DNA of 64,000 nucleotides from Argyresthia goedartella (Eukaryota > Arthropoda > Insecta > Lepidoptera > Argyresthiidae), in contig OX463810.1 in assembly GCA_949825045.1 (NCBI GenBank), positions 31,320,201 to 31,384,200 of the forward strand. The letters are read 5' to 3'. A model generated the notes under the pieces. That model made no database searches. It was not told where the DNA came from and saw only the letters and a list, made by a program, of their open reading frames with translations. The translations under genes were made by a program, and so were the position numbers. Positions 19,677 through 30,715 of this stretch are shown one piece after another (positions within the stretch are counted from its first letter, which is position 1; every line of letters begins with the position of its first letter).

Positions 19677-20974
19677 TCAGGTCATAAGTTCTGTCACATG
19701 TGCAATATGAAATAATTTAGACATGTTTATTATTTATGTAAACATTTATATAGCAAAATGAACTTAATAAAACATAGATTCTTATGGTAATAAAGTTTAT
19801 TCAAAATGACCCCCGCGATTTTGAATACAGGCCTTTATTCTGCGCGGCCAGTCGTCCTTCGCAGCACGAACGAGGTCCATGTCAATATCGGCGGCTGCCT
19901 TAATCAAGGATGCCTTGAGTGACTCCAAATCAGGATGAGGCTTTGAGCAGGCCTTTTCCTTCAAGTGTCGCCATATCTTGTAATCTAACGGACTCAAATC
20001 TGGACTGGAAGAGGGCCAGTCTTCGTGCCGGATGAAGTCGATTTCACGCGCCGCCAGCCAGTCTTGTGTGCTTTTCGCTCTATGAGCTGGCACAGAATCT
20101 TGTTGGAATACCCAGTGCCTGTTATTAAACATGGTATGAGAAACAGGTTCCACAAGGTTCTTGAGGACTGTATTTTGATACACAACTGCATTCGTTTTTA
20201 CGCCTTTCTCACAAAAATGTACCTCAGTTAAGCCCCAATAAGAGACTCCCAACCAAACCATGAGCGAGGATGGAAAATGACCTCGTTGGACACGCGGAAT
20301 ACGGTTGCTCGCATCTTCACTGCTGTGTGCGTACACCTTATCATTTTGTTTGTTGTAGCTCTCTTCCACGGTGAAAATTTTTTCATCCGAAAAAAGAATT
20401 TCCCGATGCTTTTTTCCCGCGTACCGCTTCAACAAAGCGCGGCATCTCTTCAGTCTCAGGTCCATTAAACGAGCGTCCCAACGATGTCCTATTTTCTTCG
20501 ATATGCCCTAAGCCCAAAGTCTTCATTTAACACCCTTTTCACCGTGGTCCTGCTAAACCCCATCTGAAGGGCCAACAGTTTCTGCTTACGTATGGGATTT
20601 CTTTGAATTCGCGCCTTCACAGCTTTTATCACTGCTGGAGTCCTAACAGAGCGAGGGCGACCACTTCTTGACCTGTCATCTACACTAGAGTCTTCATTGT
20701 ATCGTTTTATGGTACGATAAACGAATCTTTTGGTTATATTCAAATTTTTCAGTAAGTCGAAAATCTGAATTGGCGCGTAACCGCAACGATGCAACGCAAT
20801 AACTGCGAAACCGTCTTCTTTAAGTGTCCACTTCATATTTAAGAATAAGGAAAATTCTAAAAAGTACACATTTTTATTTTCATGAAAAATTCGAAATTCG
20901 AATTCAATAAACTTTTTTGTGGCCAGCGTTCTAAATTCAAAAGTTTTTATTGTGTGACAGAACTTATGACCTGA
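19677..20974 (-). mobile_element. Mariner-superfamily transposon (DD37D) with TIRs
   Basis: The ends TCAGGTCATAAGTTCTGTCA (left) and its inverse (right) mark an element of about 1.3 kb. It contains a transposase frame on the minus strand. Flanks are TA-rich (TACATA / TGTATA), in keeping with TA target sites, but the exact edge is uncertain by ~4 bases. By my count 37 residues separate the second and third catalytic Asp, which fits the DD37D (maT-like) group. Confidence 0.85.
19797..20836 (-). pseudogene. DD37D mariner-type transposase, single frameshift
   Basis: Start chosen at ATG 20834-20836 (MKWTLKEDGF), just inside the TIR; the longer frame upstream runs through TIR sequence. The N-terminal part has a helix-turn-helix pattern (GYAPIQIFDLLKNLNITKR) and the GRPRS linker; further on are LFSDEKIF (first Asp), FQQDSVPAHRAKS (second Asp) and WPSSSPDLSPLDYKIW (third Asp). 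The end is GGHFE. The frame changes once, near 20490, in a short A run after codons for AYRRK; both sides otherwise read without stops. This is one small indel from an open frame of about 340 codons. It could be a sequencing error in a homopolymer or a dead copy. Confidence 0.85.
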
Positions 20975-21061
20975 CTGTGTATATTTCAAATTTTCCATGT
21001 GAAGAAAAATCTTATTCGGCATCACCATTCAGCAGCAATTAAATGGATCTCAAATTCATTT
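20975..21061. other. Short non-coding spacer
   Basis: AT-rich spacer between the transposon and the GGGTTCCG repeat. Confidence 0.4.
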
Positions 21062-21650
21062 TTAGGGTTCCGTACCCGAGAATGCCAAACGGGACTTCCT
21101 CTGTCCGTCCGTCCGTCTGTCCGTCTGTCACCGGGCTTTACCGGAACAACCGAAATAGGTAGAGAGCTATAATTTTCCCAGAGGGTATATTTATATTGCC
21201 GCTATTACAAAAAATAATGAAACACACCAGTTTTTAAGAATTATTTATTGGTATGACAATTTTTTTGTCATTTTGTTTTATTTGTTTAACGGTAAAAACT
21301 AGACTCTCCCGATCTTATCGGAAAAGGTCTTTAATTGCAGGTATCGAGTTTTGAGCTCAGTTATTTGTCATTTCTGTAAATAAGTTACTCAATTTCTATC
21401 TACTTCCGGTTACTATGAGCAAAGAGTTTCGTTAACCTGCGAACATAGTTTAATACTTACATACGTACACAAAACTCTTTTTCAATGTTTCGATGTACGG
21501 CCTTGAATGTAGTATTTAATATTTTATTATTAGAAATGAATACGGTATACTCGTACAAAATACTGTCGTGTTACGTTTTTCCGTATACAATGGTATGGAA
21601 CTCTTCGTGTTCGGGTCCGACATCCTACGCGCACTTGACCGGTTTTTTTA
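21062..21650 (+). repeat. GGGTTCCGTACCC repeat, copy 2
   Basis: Begins TTAGGGTTCCGTACCCGAG, then CCGTCCGTCCGTCTGTC, ATATTGCCGCTATTAC, and ends GGTATGGAACTCTTCGTG ... GCACTTGACCGGTTTTTTT. It has the same order of blocks as copy 1, with a different middle and no tRNA-like insert. Confidence 0.7.
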
Positions 21651-22444
21651 TTGATCTCAACAAGTCGATCAATTTATTTATTTTGATTTAATGACTCTCA
21701 ACAACAAATTACTATGCAATTATGCGCGAACTTGCTCACGATATTTACTTGGTAAAGGCGTTACTTGCCCAAATATATTTGGAAACAGCAATCACCGTCC
21801 GAGAACTAACCTCAAATATAATTGGCAAAAAATGACGTTAACAGAGAGATAGTAAATCCGGTTTAGTTTTATTTATCGGTATAGTATCAGGAACTGGTTT
21901 ACAGAAGTGTTATGGGGCTGATACTGGTGTTGCCAGGCGCGTTACCTCTGGTGGACGTCGTAAACGGATTGATAGTTATACGATAATATAAATACCAAAG
22001 CGAATGTAAAAGCTACCCATGTAACGCCTCTTAAAACGTCTTATAAAACTTCAATATTTAGCAATTCCCTATATTTCATTATATAAATTTACTTCAATGC
22101 CAGCTACAGATTAGATACCAAAACAAGTAAGCAAGGAGTTCGGAGAGATTAATCAAAGTCTTCTGGCAAAGACTTCAATTACCTATAAGTAGGTGGTTCC
22201 ACACCGCGCAATAGGGTTCAACGGAGACCTGGGGGACCACAATGTCTTAAACCGATTCAGTTGAGGAACCTAAAGTGATCCGCAATATTACTATAACAGT
22301 CTTAAAACAACTCAAGTAAATAAAGCTCATAATAGCACATTGGAATGGAAATGGATGCCATGGTTATGTTCTTGTTTTCAATCTAAACTGAATTTAGAGG
22401 ATGTAGTTTATAAAATGCGCACAGCAAAAAAAGATCAGCAAAAA
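21651..22444. other. Gene-free stretch
   Basis: Nothing recognised. Confidence 0.4.
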
Positions 22445-22665
22445 TACTTTTTATGTTTTAAGTATTTTTGTTGTTCTTATATGTTCAACCTAATACGAAA
22501 GATAAAGGGGGCTTCGCTTCGGTCACCCTCTTTACGCTTCACCTAAGCTATAGCAATATTTTGCCCTGATATTTACTGTGAAAATCAGTATACTTGCTGT
22601 GCAGATCAGTATTATTGATGTACAGTTTATTGATATTTCCCATTAGACAACAACAACAGCTTTTC
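22445..22665 (+). repeat. Core-repeat copy next to a LINE
   Basis: TTATATGTTCAACCTAATACG, GGGGGCTTCGCTTCGGTC, CTTCACCTAAGCTATAGC, TTTTGCCCTGATATTTAC, then two near repeats around TGTGCAGATCAGTATT and TTGATGTACAGTTTATTGAT. It joins directly to the 5' truncation point of the LINE at 22690. The last part is also found at 25950-26035. Confidence 0.6.
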
Positions 22666-22689
22666 CCAAAAAATGTCCGGCGCATTACG

Positions 22690-24250
22690 GTGCGGTGGCG
22701 GCGGAGAGTGGCAGTCAATAAAACGACTTCTGACGATTCTAATAATAGCAATTGCGCGCCTGTTTAACGGTATCTTGCGCACGGGTCACTTTCCAACCCA
22801 ATGGAAGGAGGGCTTGGTTATCATGTTGCCCAAGCCGGGCAAGGACACCAAGCTGCCTGAGAGCTATCGGCCGATCACCCTACTGAGCACCATCTCAAAG
22901 GTGTTTGAGAAGCTCCTGTTAGCGAAGTTACTGCCCCACATCCAGCCGCGCCCGGAACAGTTCGGCTTCAGGCCCGAGCATTCTACGACGCTTCAGCTCA
23001 CCAGAGTACTGAATGACATGACGGTTTGTTTGAACAAAAAAGAATACACTGTCGCAGTACTTCTGGATATGGAGAAGGCGTTCGACAGAGTATGGCACGA
23101 GGGGTTGCTGTACAAGCTGTCGACGTCCCCTGCCCCAAGAAGAACGGTCAAGACAATCGCCTCTTTCCTGAAGAATCGCCGCTTCCGAGTGATGGTGGAA
23201 GACGCCGTCTCCGAGGAACATCCCGTCGCAGCCGGCGTCCCCCAGGGCTCCTGCCTGTCTCCCGCCTGCTACGCCCGATACACGGACGACATCCCCGTCG
23301 GGCCGGGTGCCCAGCTGGCACTCTTCGCAGACGACGCAGCCTACTACGCGTCGTCGTTCCAGGCTCCGCACGCTGCCATCAAACTGCAGCGCACCCTGGA
23401 CATCTTGCCCGACTGGCTCGCCAAGTGGCGACTGTCCGTCAATGTTGGGAAAACGCAGGCGCTCATCACAGGCCAGAGTCTCCTTCCACCATCGCTCCAG
23501 CTCCAAGGACAGCAAATCGAGTGGTCTTCGCAGGTGAAGTACCTGGGAGTGACCATTGATCGCCGGCTCACCATGAAGCAACACGTTGACAATGTCGTCA
23601 GCCAGGTCAAGGTGGCACGCGCCAAGCTGCGTCCACTTTTCGACTCCAGCCTCCCTCTGAGGGCGAAGCTCGGGATCTACAAGACCTCGTGAGATCCCGC
23701 CTCACCTACGCGGCTCCGGCTTGGTACGCCCTGTGCTCGGATACGAACAAACGGAGACTCCGAGCCCAAGAGAACCTCTCTCTGCGTACCATCGTCGGCG
23801 CCCCCCGCTACGTGAGGAACGCGACAATCCAGAGGGACCTAAGATGGGAAACCGTGGACCAGTTTGTCCAGAGGCTGGCGAAGGGCATGTTCGCGCGTGC
23901 GGATGCTTCACATCTTCCGCACATCGCCGAACTGGCGCCGCACCACGCGCGCCCGCCCGACCGCCGCCGCCTGCCACGCGACCTGGTTGCCTAGCCGGCG
24001 ATCACCCACTGCACACCAGCGCCACATCAAGACCACCGCCCGCAGGGGCCATCCGATGACCTGTCCACAGGAGTGGACAGAGGCGATTCTTCGGGAAGAG
24101 GTCCGTCGACCTGACCCCGACTCCCCACGCCCCAGAAAGGGTGCGTGAGAAGATTATCAAGCAAGTAATAATAGCAGATCGCGCGCGGCGCACAGGCGTT
24201 AAAGACGCGGTAATCTAGTCCTACCAGGAAGTGCCAGGCTCGCACCGTTT
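22690..24250 (+). mobile_element. GC-rich jockey-type LINE, 5'-truncated
   Basis: Covers the C-terminal two-thirds of a reverse-transcriptase ORF and a 3' untranslated part up to about 24250. Base composition is clearly more GC-rich than the surroundings. The 5' truncation inside the RT is typical of target-primed reverse transcription. No poly(A) was found at the 3' end, so the right boundary is approximate. Confidence 0.75.
22697..23995 (+). pseudogene. LINE reverse transcriptase (jockey clade), one frameshift
   Basis: From N to C: ILRTGHFPTQWKEG; LPKPGKDTKLPESYRPITLL; PEQFGFRPEHSTTLQLTR; LLDMEKAFDRVWHEGLLYKL (first catalytic Asp); GVPQGSCLSPACY; LALFADDAAYYASS (the FADD catalytic pair); KYLGVTIDRRLT. 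These are the ordered RT blocks of non-LTR retrotransposons. At about 23688 the frame shifts; the second part begins around RSRLTYAAPAWYALCSD and runs to a stop near 23993. No endonuclease remains. It is a dead, 5'-truncated copy, but the RT core is well preserved. Confidence 0.85.
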
Positions 24251-24585
24251 CTCTTAAAAACGGTAATAATTGCTATCCGCCATAGTTGTGTCATTCAGTA
24301 GCGGCAGGGATACCTCATTAGTACTGGAACATATTTAAAATCTTCTATGACTCATTATTATTTAGTTTATTTATTAGCAAGTAAAATGAAAGCTTTACAT
24401 GTAAAATATGGATTAGTCTTTCCCCTGGCATAAAAATTTCTTTTTTGTTTTCCCGGTGATACCAAACCCATTAAAACCATGGGAACACAAACAGTGGAGA
24501 ACTTATGGAGGTGCTACATTCACAAGGAATTGCATAAGAAGATTCAAAGGGATTCTAACTTAGAATCCTTCCCTTCACTCTGGAT
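24251..24585. other. Gene-free stretch
   Basis: AT-rich, no recognised feature. Confidence 0.4.
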
Positions 24586-24745
24586 TCAATGTACCGCCCT
24601 CGCCGTAAATATACATCATGTTGCTCCCTTGTGACACAAATAACTATTTCGTTTGCAACCATATGTTTTTGGGGAAAGTTGTTCATATTGATGGGTACTA
24701 TAATTCCCCAAAATATGGTCAGATAATTGAATTTCACCCTGTCTA
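24586..24745 (-). repeat. Partial copy of the 1358-1614 MITE
   Basis: AACCATATGTTTTTGGGGAA, AGTTGTTCATATTGATGGGT, ATTCCCCAAAATATGGTCAG and a following GAATTTCACCCTGTC match one arm and adjacent sequence of the MITE at 1358-1614 in inverse orientation. Confidence 0.65.
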
Positions 24746-24747
24746 AG

Positions 24748-24836
24748 TATGTGTACCGTTGTCTTAGTACCGAAGATACAGGGAATCCTAGTTTGGGGCT
24801 AGATTAATGTGTATAAATAGTGTGCAAGGTATTATT
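24748..24836 (+). repeat. SINE-B 3' tail, 5'-truncated
   Basis: GATACAGGGAATCCTAGTTT, GGGGCTAGATTAATGTGT and AAGGTATTATT, as in the other SINE-B tails. The head is missing. It directly follows the MITE fragment. Confidence 0.7.
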
Positions 24837-25289
24837 AAAAAAGAAAAGAAAAGTAAATGTCACAAATTACAATTTATGTTTTTCTGATAAAAACGAATTA
24901 ATTACAAGCGGGCGGGGGGTTAAAAGTTGGGAAGAAACTATAAATGGATTTAAATATTGTTTAAATTATTTATTAGATATGACAAATTTATAGTGAAACC
25001 AATCGCTGTTCATAAATCTATGCATGTCGGAGTAAGAGGTTATAGGCGTTTTATAGTTATATCCCTAGAGATATAATCATGTTCCATATATGATAGAAAC
25101 CCAAAATTTTCACTTTTAAAAAAAAGATTGAAAGATCATTTCATTTCGCTTTCGTGATAGGTTCTTTTATATGTGTATTTTTTATGTATGTGTAAGTAAA
25201 TTTATGCTTGATTTTTTGTGCTATTATATTTTATATACCTATTAAAAACATAATTTATTATATTAGATATACATTATTATGTTTTAGTT
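24837..25289. other. Gene-free stretch
   Basis: AT-rich; a short GGCGGGGGG run near 24912. No gene seen. Confidence 0.4.
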
Positions 25290-25475
25290 TCATAAATAAT
25301 TAGAGGTTTTATTGCGCACCAGGACTCTCCTGTTGCACAACTTTTCCTGTCCTGCCTAGGTTTGCTGGTAGAAATCTCTCTTTAGAGATAAGCACGCCTT
25401 TGCGCATGAAATGTTTTGTAATCTTACCATTACGATTTCTGTGCAATAAAGAATATGAATATGAATATATATCGT
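25290..25475 (+). mobile_element. LINE 3' untranslated end with GAATAT tail
   Basis: Ends TGTGCAATAAAGAATATGAA with two or more GAATAT steps. The same kind of tail (AATAAATGAATATGAATATG on the minus strand) ends the LINE at 32740-36337. The upstream block (GCACCAGGACTCTCCTG ... TTTGCTGGTAGAAATC) looks like a LINE trailer. No coding part is left. Confidence 0.6.
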
Positions 25476-25535
25476 TATACAGTTCTACGGAAGGGGTTCT
25501 TAACTATTAAACGACGTAAATTTAAGTTTTAAGTA

Positions 25536-25950
25536 TTGTATCTACACATGTATCATAAACCCTCTTTACTGCGTCTAAAAACCGCACGTTAAGACAGAAT
25601 AATGTAAAACTATTTGGTAAAAACTCATTTCTTATCTGAAAATTGTCAAATTATGACATTCAAATTTCGAACGTCGACGCCCGCCTGCGTGCCGCCCCTA
25701 GTTTGTCTGTGAAGTTGGTACTACAGAACAAGCTAAACAAAATCAGAGCAATGATCAATGCCACAAAGCCGGTCAAACATGCGGTTCCTGAACACATCAA
25801 CGAGAGCTTATGATATGCGTGTAGAATAACTAGTGTATGTAACTGTACATAATTAGGCATTATAACTCTCGACTCGAGTGATATTATTATGAAACTCGCC
25901 TCTCGAGTATTAATGCCCTCCATTATGTAGCAGTCACATAAACTACTATT
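25536..25950 (-). mobile_element. Foldback element, copy 2
   Basis: Reverse-complement copy of the family at 15610-16161 and 29705-30175. It holds TATCATAAACCCTCTTTACT, GCGTCTAAAAACCGCACGTT, CATTCAAATTTCGAACGTCG, CTAGTTTGTCTGTGAAGTTG and TGTAGCAGTCACATAAACTA. The end at ~25950 corresponds to the start of copy 3, supporting this as the natural boundary. Confidence 0.8.
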
Positions 25951-26040
25951 TTGTTGTTCTTACATGTTTAACCTAACACTATTTGCTGTGCAAATCAGTA
26001 TTTTTGATGTTCAGTTTAATATTTCCTATATTAAAATATG
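25951..26040 (+). repeat. Fragment of the core repeat
   Basis: TTGTTGTTCTTACATGTTTA, ACCTAACACTATTTGC, TGTGCAAATCAGTATTTTTG and a TTCAGTTTAATATTTCC end. It matches the left and right parts of the copy at 22445-22665 with the GGGGGCTTCGC centre deleted. Confidence 0.55.
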
Positions 26041-26733
26041 CTTCTATGACAATATTTCTCTATTTTGCTATGCAAAAGAGAAAAATATTGTTAGAGAAAA
26101 TTATTTTTCCAGATCTAAAATCATGACATCTAGATTTGCTCAGCCTTGAACTCTTCTTACAAATATCTTCTATTGGAGCACTGAACTTATAATATTTTAC
26201 ATGAACATTAAATAACCTGTGATATCTTTTGTCATATTCGTCTAAGCGATAACTCTTCATCTGGCATAGGATGATTTTATTGTAATATTTTTGTTAGCTG
26301 TCTCGCATTTCAGGGTTCATGACTTTCTTTTCTATTGCGCTTTCCTAAAACATCACCCAGTACTATTTTAATCCAAAGGTCTGTGTCACTATAGTATGTT
26401 GTGTTCGCGTATGACCTGGATTCGCTCGCGAGAGGCGACGACGTTGTGGTTTATTTTTGTTTTTACAAAATCCTTAACTTTTACTACACCACCGACTGAC
26501 CTCCGAATGAGGCGAGTAAACGAGCAAAAAATATAGTAAAAGCCCTTCGTGGGCCTATACTCGACTCAGATCGCCAATCAACGTTACAATTAACTTCTTT
26601 TGGTTTTCAATCACAGACCTAAGGGGTTGAGAGCTGTTCATTGCAACAATGTGAACGAAACTTGAACATTCAAGGGACCTTCAATCGAAAAAATCGCCGA
26701 CATCTGGTTTTATTCAGTGTGACCACTGAGTGG
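26041..26733. other. Gene-free stretch
   Basis: No gene or known repeat recognised. Confidence 0.4.
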
Positions 26734-26770
26734 GTACGCTCCAGCGACCTAAGTGGTCGCTGGAGCGTAC
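26734..26770. repeat. Perfect 16-bp GC-rich palindrome
   Basis: GTACGCTCCAGCGACC pairs exactly with GGTCGCTGGAGCGTAC around the loop TAAGT. It is GC-rich in an AT-rich setting. Confidence 0.85.
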
Positions 26771-26924
26771 GTTATTACAATCACAGATGCTATAATACTA
26801 TACAGTTACAATGTAAATCAAGGTCATCCCTAATGCCTGTAGACCAACTCGAGTATTCCAAAATACATCCAGCCCTTCAGCAATGTGTTAAGTTGTCACA
26901 GTATCAAAAATAAATCAGGTCTTT

Positions 26925-26955
26925 AGTGCTTAGTATGGGGCCAAAGGCAATGTAT
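26925..26955 (+). repeat. Short SINE 3'-domain fragment
   Basis: TATGGGGCCAAAGGCAATGT resembles the GGGGCCAGAAGCAATGTATG end of SINE-A. Confidence 0.4.
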
Positions 26956-27051
26956 GTTATTATTGTTAAGTTATAGTATATCCTATCTGTTCGGCTGGGC
27001 AGTGCAGTATAGCCCCGGCAACAGCGGGAGGCTGAGCCTACCTGCCCTGCG

Positions 27052-27071
27052 CCCGCGCCGCCGCCACCGCT

Positions 27072-27110
<39 letters not shown>
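27052..27110 (+). repeat. GCC trinucleotide microsatellite
   Basis: About 20 units of GCC, perfect in the last 38 bases (27073-27110), followed by a C-rich stretch to about 27180. Polyproline/polyglycine/polyarginine frames across it arise from the repeat and are not treated as genes. Confidence 0.9.
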
Positions 27111-27111
<1 letters not shown>

Positions 27112-27180
27112 AAACGAACAAGAACTCGCATTCCAGCCGACCCCCGCCCCGCACCCCGCCTGCCCCACCGCCCGACAGGG

Positions 27181-28217
27181 GTGCCTCGCTCACTCATCTT
27201 AGCAGGAGATCACCCACGAATATCATATCATCCTCAAAGTCCAAAATTATTGACTTCAAAATCAAAATTATCTATTCAGTACGATGTAGACTGTGGGAGA
27301 AGAAGGGCGAGAATATACCACAGATATTTTACAGGCGCTGTACGCACTGGAGTGACACAATATACAATCTGTGTTGAAGGATTGGATACCCTAAAGGACA
27401 TGCCGTGCAAACGTGGCCTGTAAGGGCGTGGAAAAGTCACGCTTGTTACCTACCTTGGTGGTAGTATGGCATTCAATTTCATATAACGGATGCGATAAGT
27501 TCCCAAAAAGCTTATTAGATTAGATTGGAAAATTCTGAGTTAAGGTCTCCTAAATGTTTTCTTATACATGCTCCGTTTCTAAGAAAATTGGAGTGTCAAG
27601 GAGTCCTGAGTGCTGAGAACCCACAGATCTGACTCTGAGCCCCTTAATGGCAGGTGATTTATTCAGTAATTTTGTAGAGTTCAAATTACAGATTTACTTA
27701 ACTGTATCAACAATGCTGGTCGCTAATTGTCATCCCTCCAGAATCAATAGATATCAAATCCATGCGGTTTCTTGTGTTTCTTTCAAGCTACTGTCTTATC
27801 GGAAAGCTAAACCAATATTTTTGTTATAGCACTTTCATTCAACATGCTTGAGGAATGGCACAGATTTACCTTCAAACAGACTCTCCAAGAAGTGAAGATA
27901 GATTCATCCATGTCTACGTTTGAATAAATCACACAGGCTAGTAAGTAAGAGTATTAGGCTGGTGTCTATTTGTTGAGATTTAGGCGTGACACTTTAAGTG
28001 TGTGACGCACTTTGTATGCCCTGATTGAAATATATAGACAAAGTCAAAATTTATCATTGTAATGTGAACGGAATATTGCTGTGGAACTCAAAAGTTAACC
28101 TTTCAGAAGTCACTGCTCACGAATCATGGACGCGAAACAGAATTTAATGTTTGGACAGCCCTGGCGAGACCCATCCCTTCATCCCGACACACAAAGCCTC
28201 GGACCTGTTGCAGGCAG
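27181..28217. other. Gene-free stretch
   Basis: Around 27290-27330 there is a short match to the jockey LINE trailer (CTGTGGGAGAAGAAGGGCG). Nothing else was recognised. Confidence 0.4.
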
Positions 28218-28310
28218 GACCTCCCCCCCCCCGCGTCCCCACCTCGCCCCCGCACCACCCCGCCCCCGCACCCGCACCCGCACACCCTGCCCGCCAGGGA
28301 CTTTTTATCT
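28218..28310. repeat. C-rich tract
   Basis: CCTCCCCCCCCCCGCG, then several CGCCCCCGCACC and CCGCACC steps. The minus strand carries many G runs of 3-5, so a G-quadruplex is possible. Confidence 0.8.
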
Positions 28311-29242
28311 CATACAATACGTACATAATAAAACGAAGCCGATTAAAACATCCGCGATGCTGTTACGATTGTCAATTAATGGGGAATTAGCATCTCTTTG
28401 TTGGTGTTGTGGGATAGGGTTTTTTGTTGGACATGTGAAGTGCCTTGTAGGGCTAGTTCAGGAATATTTTGTCTTGTGACTTTGCATAATGACCTGTAGG
28501 ATTATAATGAAGTGTGTCAGATGCAAAGAAGATGCACGCGCTATGAACGCCTGAGTTTTAGAGCAATCCTTGTCATGAGATACAGTTGAATAACCAGAAA
28601 CTTTTACTACAATTTGTTTTTAATAATGCCGCACCCGTACCGCACATTAAAACCGCATGAAGTATTACTTCTATGATACCTCACAGACCCCTTGCAGCAT
28701 TTCTCAGAGGTTTTTCCTTTCAAGTCAATAATTAGGTGCGAGGACAAAACCAGAACTAAACAGTTTAATTGCTGGACACCCGAGAATTCAAAGTTCTTGT
28801 GCTTTTTAGAAGATTAGAAGGAATGTCGAAGTGTACAGTTAATTGAAGACAACTGTTATTTTAACGATTTTCTTTATAGAGCCGCGGGTAGTTATACTAA
28901 TAACTATGATAAGTCTAGAGTAGACTTCAAAGTACAAATATGTAAGTGCTTTTGCATCTAGCGTTCTGCTTTTAGTTTGAGTGATATTTAAGTCCCCAGC
29001 TAGAGGAAAGGATAAGTAAAATCTTATATAGAAGAGAAACTTATATTCACAAAAACCAAATTTTATATTTCTCCATAACACAGTTTCATCTAATGTGTTT
29101 TGCCAAAACCTATTTTTGCGGCAAGTCAATTTTCCATTCTCATTATTTTATTATCTTATTCTACCGAAATAGTCAATACTTATGACACTTTTTTTCTAAA
29201 ATGCCAAACCAGTCTATTTTAGAATAGTTTTTAGATTTTCGT
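28311..29242. other. Gene-free stretch
   Basis: Nothing recognised. Confidence 0.4.
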
Positions 29243-29395
29243 ATCTTAAGAGTGCCGAACGGGACTTCCCGCTGTCCGTCTGTCTGTTTTTCTGTTAACG
29301 AGCTGTACCTTATGAACCGTAATAGTTAAAGAGTTCAAATGATCACAGAGTGTATCGCTATGGCCGCTCTGTAACAGCAAGCAATGAACCACATG
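29243..29395 (+). repeat. Fragment of the GGGTTCCGTACCC repeat
   Basis: GCCGAACGGGACTTCCCGCT, GTCCGTCTGTCTG, CTTATGAACCGTAATAGTTA and GGCCGCTCTGTAACAGC correspond to the internal blocks of copies at 7356 and 21062. The outer GGGTTCCG end is lost. Confidence 0.6.
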
Positions 29396-29704
29396 CGTTA
29401 TTCGTAACGCCTTTTCCCAGACAGGCTGGCAGAGAGACGACGTGTCAGTTATTCAATACTCCATTTTGCGTGACAGGGGGCTAGCCCATCGCCGCAAACT
29501 TCGTTTTTCGTTATTGGTGGTTCGACGGTCAAAGGGAATATATAAAGTCGTTTGTAGTCCCACATGGGGAGGCACGGCTTAGCCGAGCAAAACAGAATAG
29601 CTTGCCTTTTGACAGTCGCACCCCGCGGTCTCATTTCTCAGACAAGGTGGTTGTTTAACTGTGTTTAAAGAACTGTGAGTGTCGCGCAGTGTGCAAATAC
29701 ATCT
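29396..29704. other. Gene-free stretch
   Basis: Nothing recognised. Confidence 0.4.
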
Positions 29705-30175
29705 TTTACAGTAGTTTATGTGACTGCTACATAATGGAGGGCATCAAGAAGGCGAGTTTCATAATAATATCACTCGAGAGTTTTAATGCCTAATTATGTA
29801 CAGTTACATACACTAGTTTATCTACACACATATCATAAGCTCTCTTTGATGTGTTCAGGAACCGCATGTTTGACCGGCATTGTGGCTCTGCAGTTGTTTA
29901 GCTTGTTCTGTATCACCAACTTCGGGCGTCGGCGTTCGAAATTTGAATGTCAGTACCAACTTCACAGACAAACTAGGGGTGGCACGAGGCGGGCGTCGGT
30001 GTTCGAAATTTGAATGTCATAATGTCATGTCATAATGTGTAGAAAAATTGCACATTATGGTCATAATGTGTAATTTTTCAGATAAGAAATGAGTTTTTAC
30101 CAAGTAGTTTAACATTATGCTGATCGTAACGTGCGGTTTTTGTACGCAGTAAAGAGGGTTTATGATACTAGTGTA
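29705..30175 (+). mobile_element. Foldback element, copy 3
   Basis: Begins CAGTAGTTTATGTGACTGC, includes the internal TTATCTACACACATATCAT arm, the two direct GTTCGAAATTTGAATGTCA repeats, a hairpin around CATAATGTGTAG/CACATTATG, and ends with TTACCAAGTAGTTTAACA ... GCAGTAAAGAGGGTTTATG. It is probably the most complete form of the family in the window. Non-coding. Confidence 0.8.
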
Positions 30176-30351
30176 CATAAAATATTTTTAACTCGTCAGC
30201 ACCGGATCCGAACCGTGTGTCACTGAGTTTGTTAAGTAAGTACTTACAAACTTGGTTACAACACGACCTACTAAGGCAAAATATAGAAAATAAAAATCAA
30301 CAAGTGGAAAATTCAGCAGCAGCAAAAATCAATTTTGGTGTCTTAAAAAAC

Positions 30352-30671
30352 TTTATAAAACCGACTTCAAGTTCAAGCTCTATTCCTCGGTCGGCAGTCG
30401 GCGGTCGGCGCGCGAGTGAAGTCTGTGCACATGACAAGTCCTCATCAAAACTTTTGTTGCACAGAACCACAAACGAAAACATCATCTATGTATATATTTT
30501 TTTGTATATGCTGATAAAATTTGTATACGACCACCTCTGAAGTATGATCTACCAATCAAAACAAGAGTTAACTAAATAGATTCATAATTGACGGAGCCAT
30601 CGAGTAACAAAATCAAAAAAAAAACAGACGAATTGAGAATCACCTCCTGTTTGAAGTCGGTTGAAAAAACG
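30352..30671. repeat. Repeat with AAAACCGACTTCAA ends
   Basis: AAAACCGACTTCAAG at the left returns as TTGAAGTCGGTTGAAAA at the right. The interior has a GACGGAGCCATCGAGTAACA block. These words are common in lepidopteran repeats. The inverted ends suggest a MITE-like element. It directly adjoins a fragment of the GGGTTCCG repeat. Confidence 0.55.
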
Positions 30672-30715
30672 GTCATATGCGAGTCGGACTCGCGCACTAA
30701 GGGTTCCGTACCAAC
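30672..30715 (-). repeat. End fragment of the GGGTTCCGTACCC repeat
   Basis: On the minus strand: GGTACGGAACCCTTAGTGCG, CGAGTCCGACTCGCA. It matches the closing block of copies at 7356 and 21062. Confidence 0.65.

Noticed and set aside
22928..24245. Several long frames (up to 218 codons) antisense or out of frame to the GC-rich LINE
   Set aside because: Shadows of the RT coding sequence caused by its high GC; the RT motifs lie only in the plus-strand frame called.
26904..27202. Long Gly-, Pro- and Arg-rich frames around the GCC repeat
   Set aside because: They exist on both strands and several frames at once, produced by the trinucleotide repeat.
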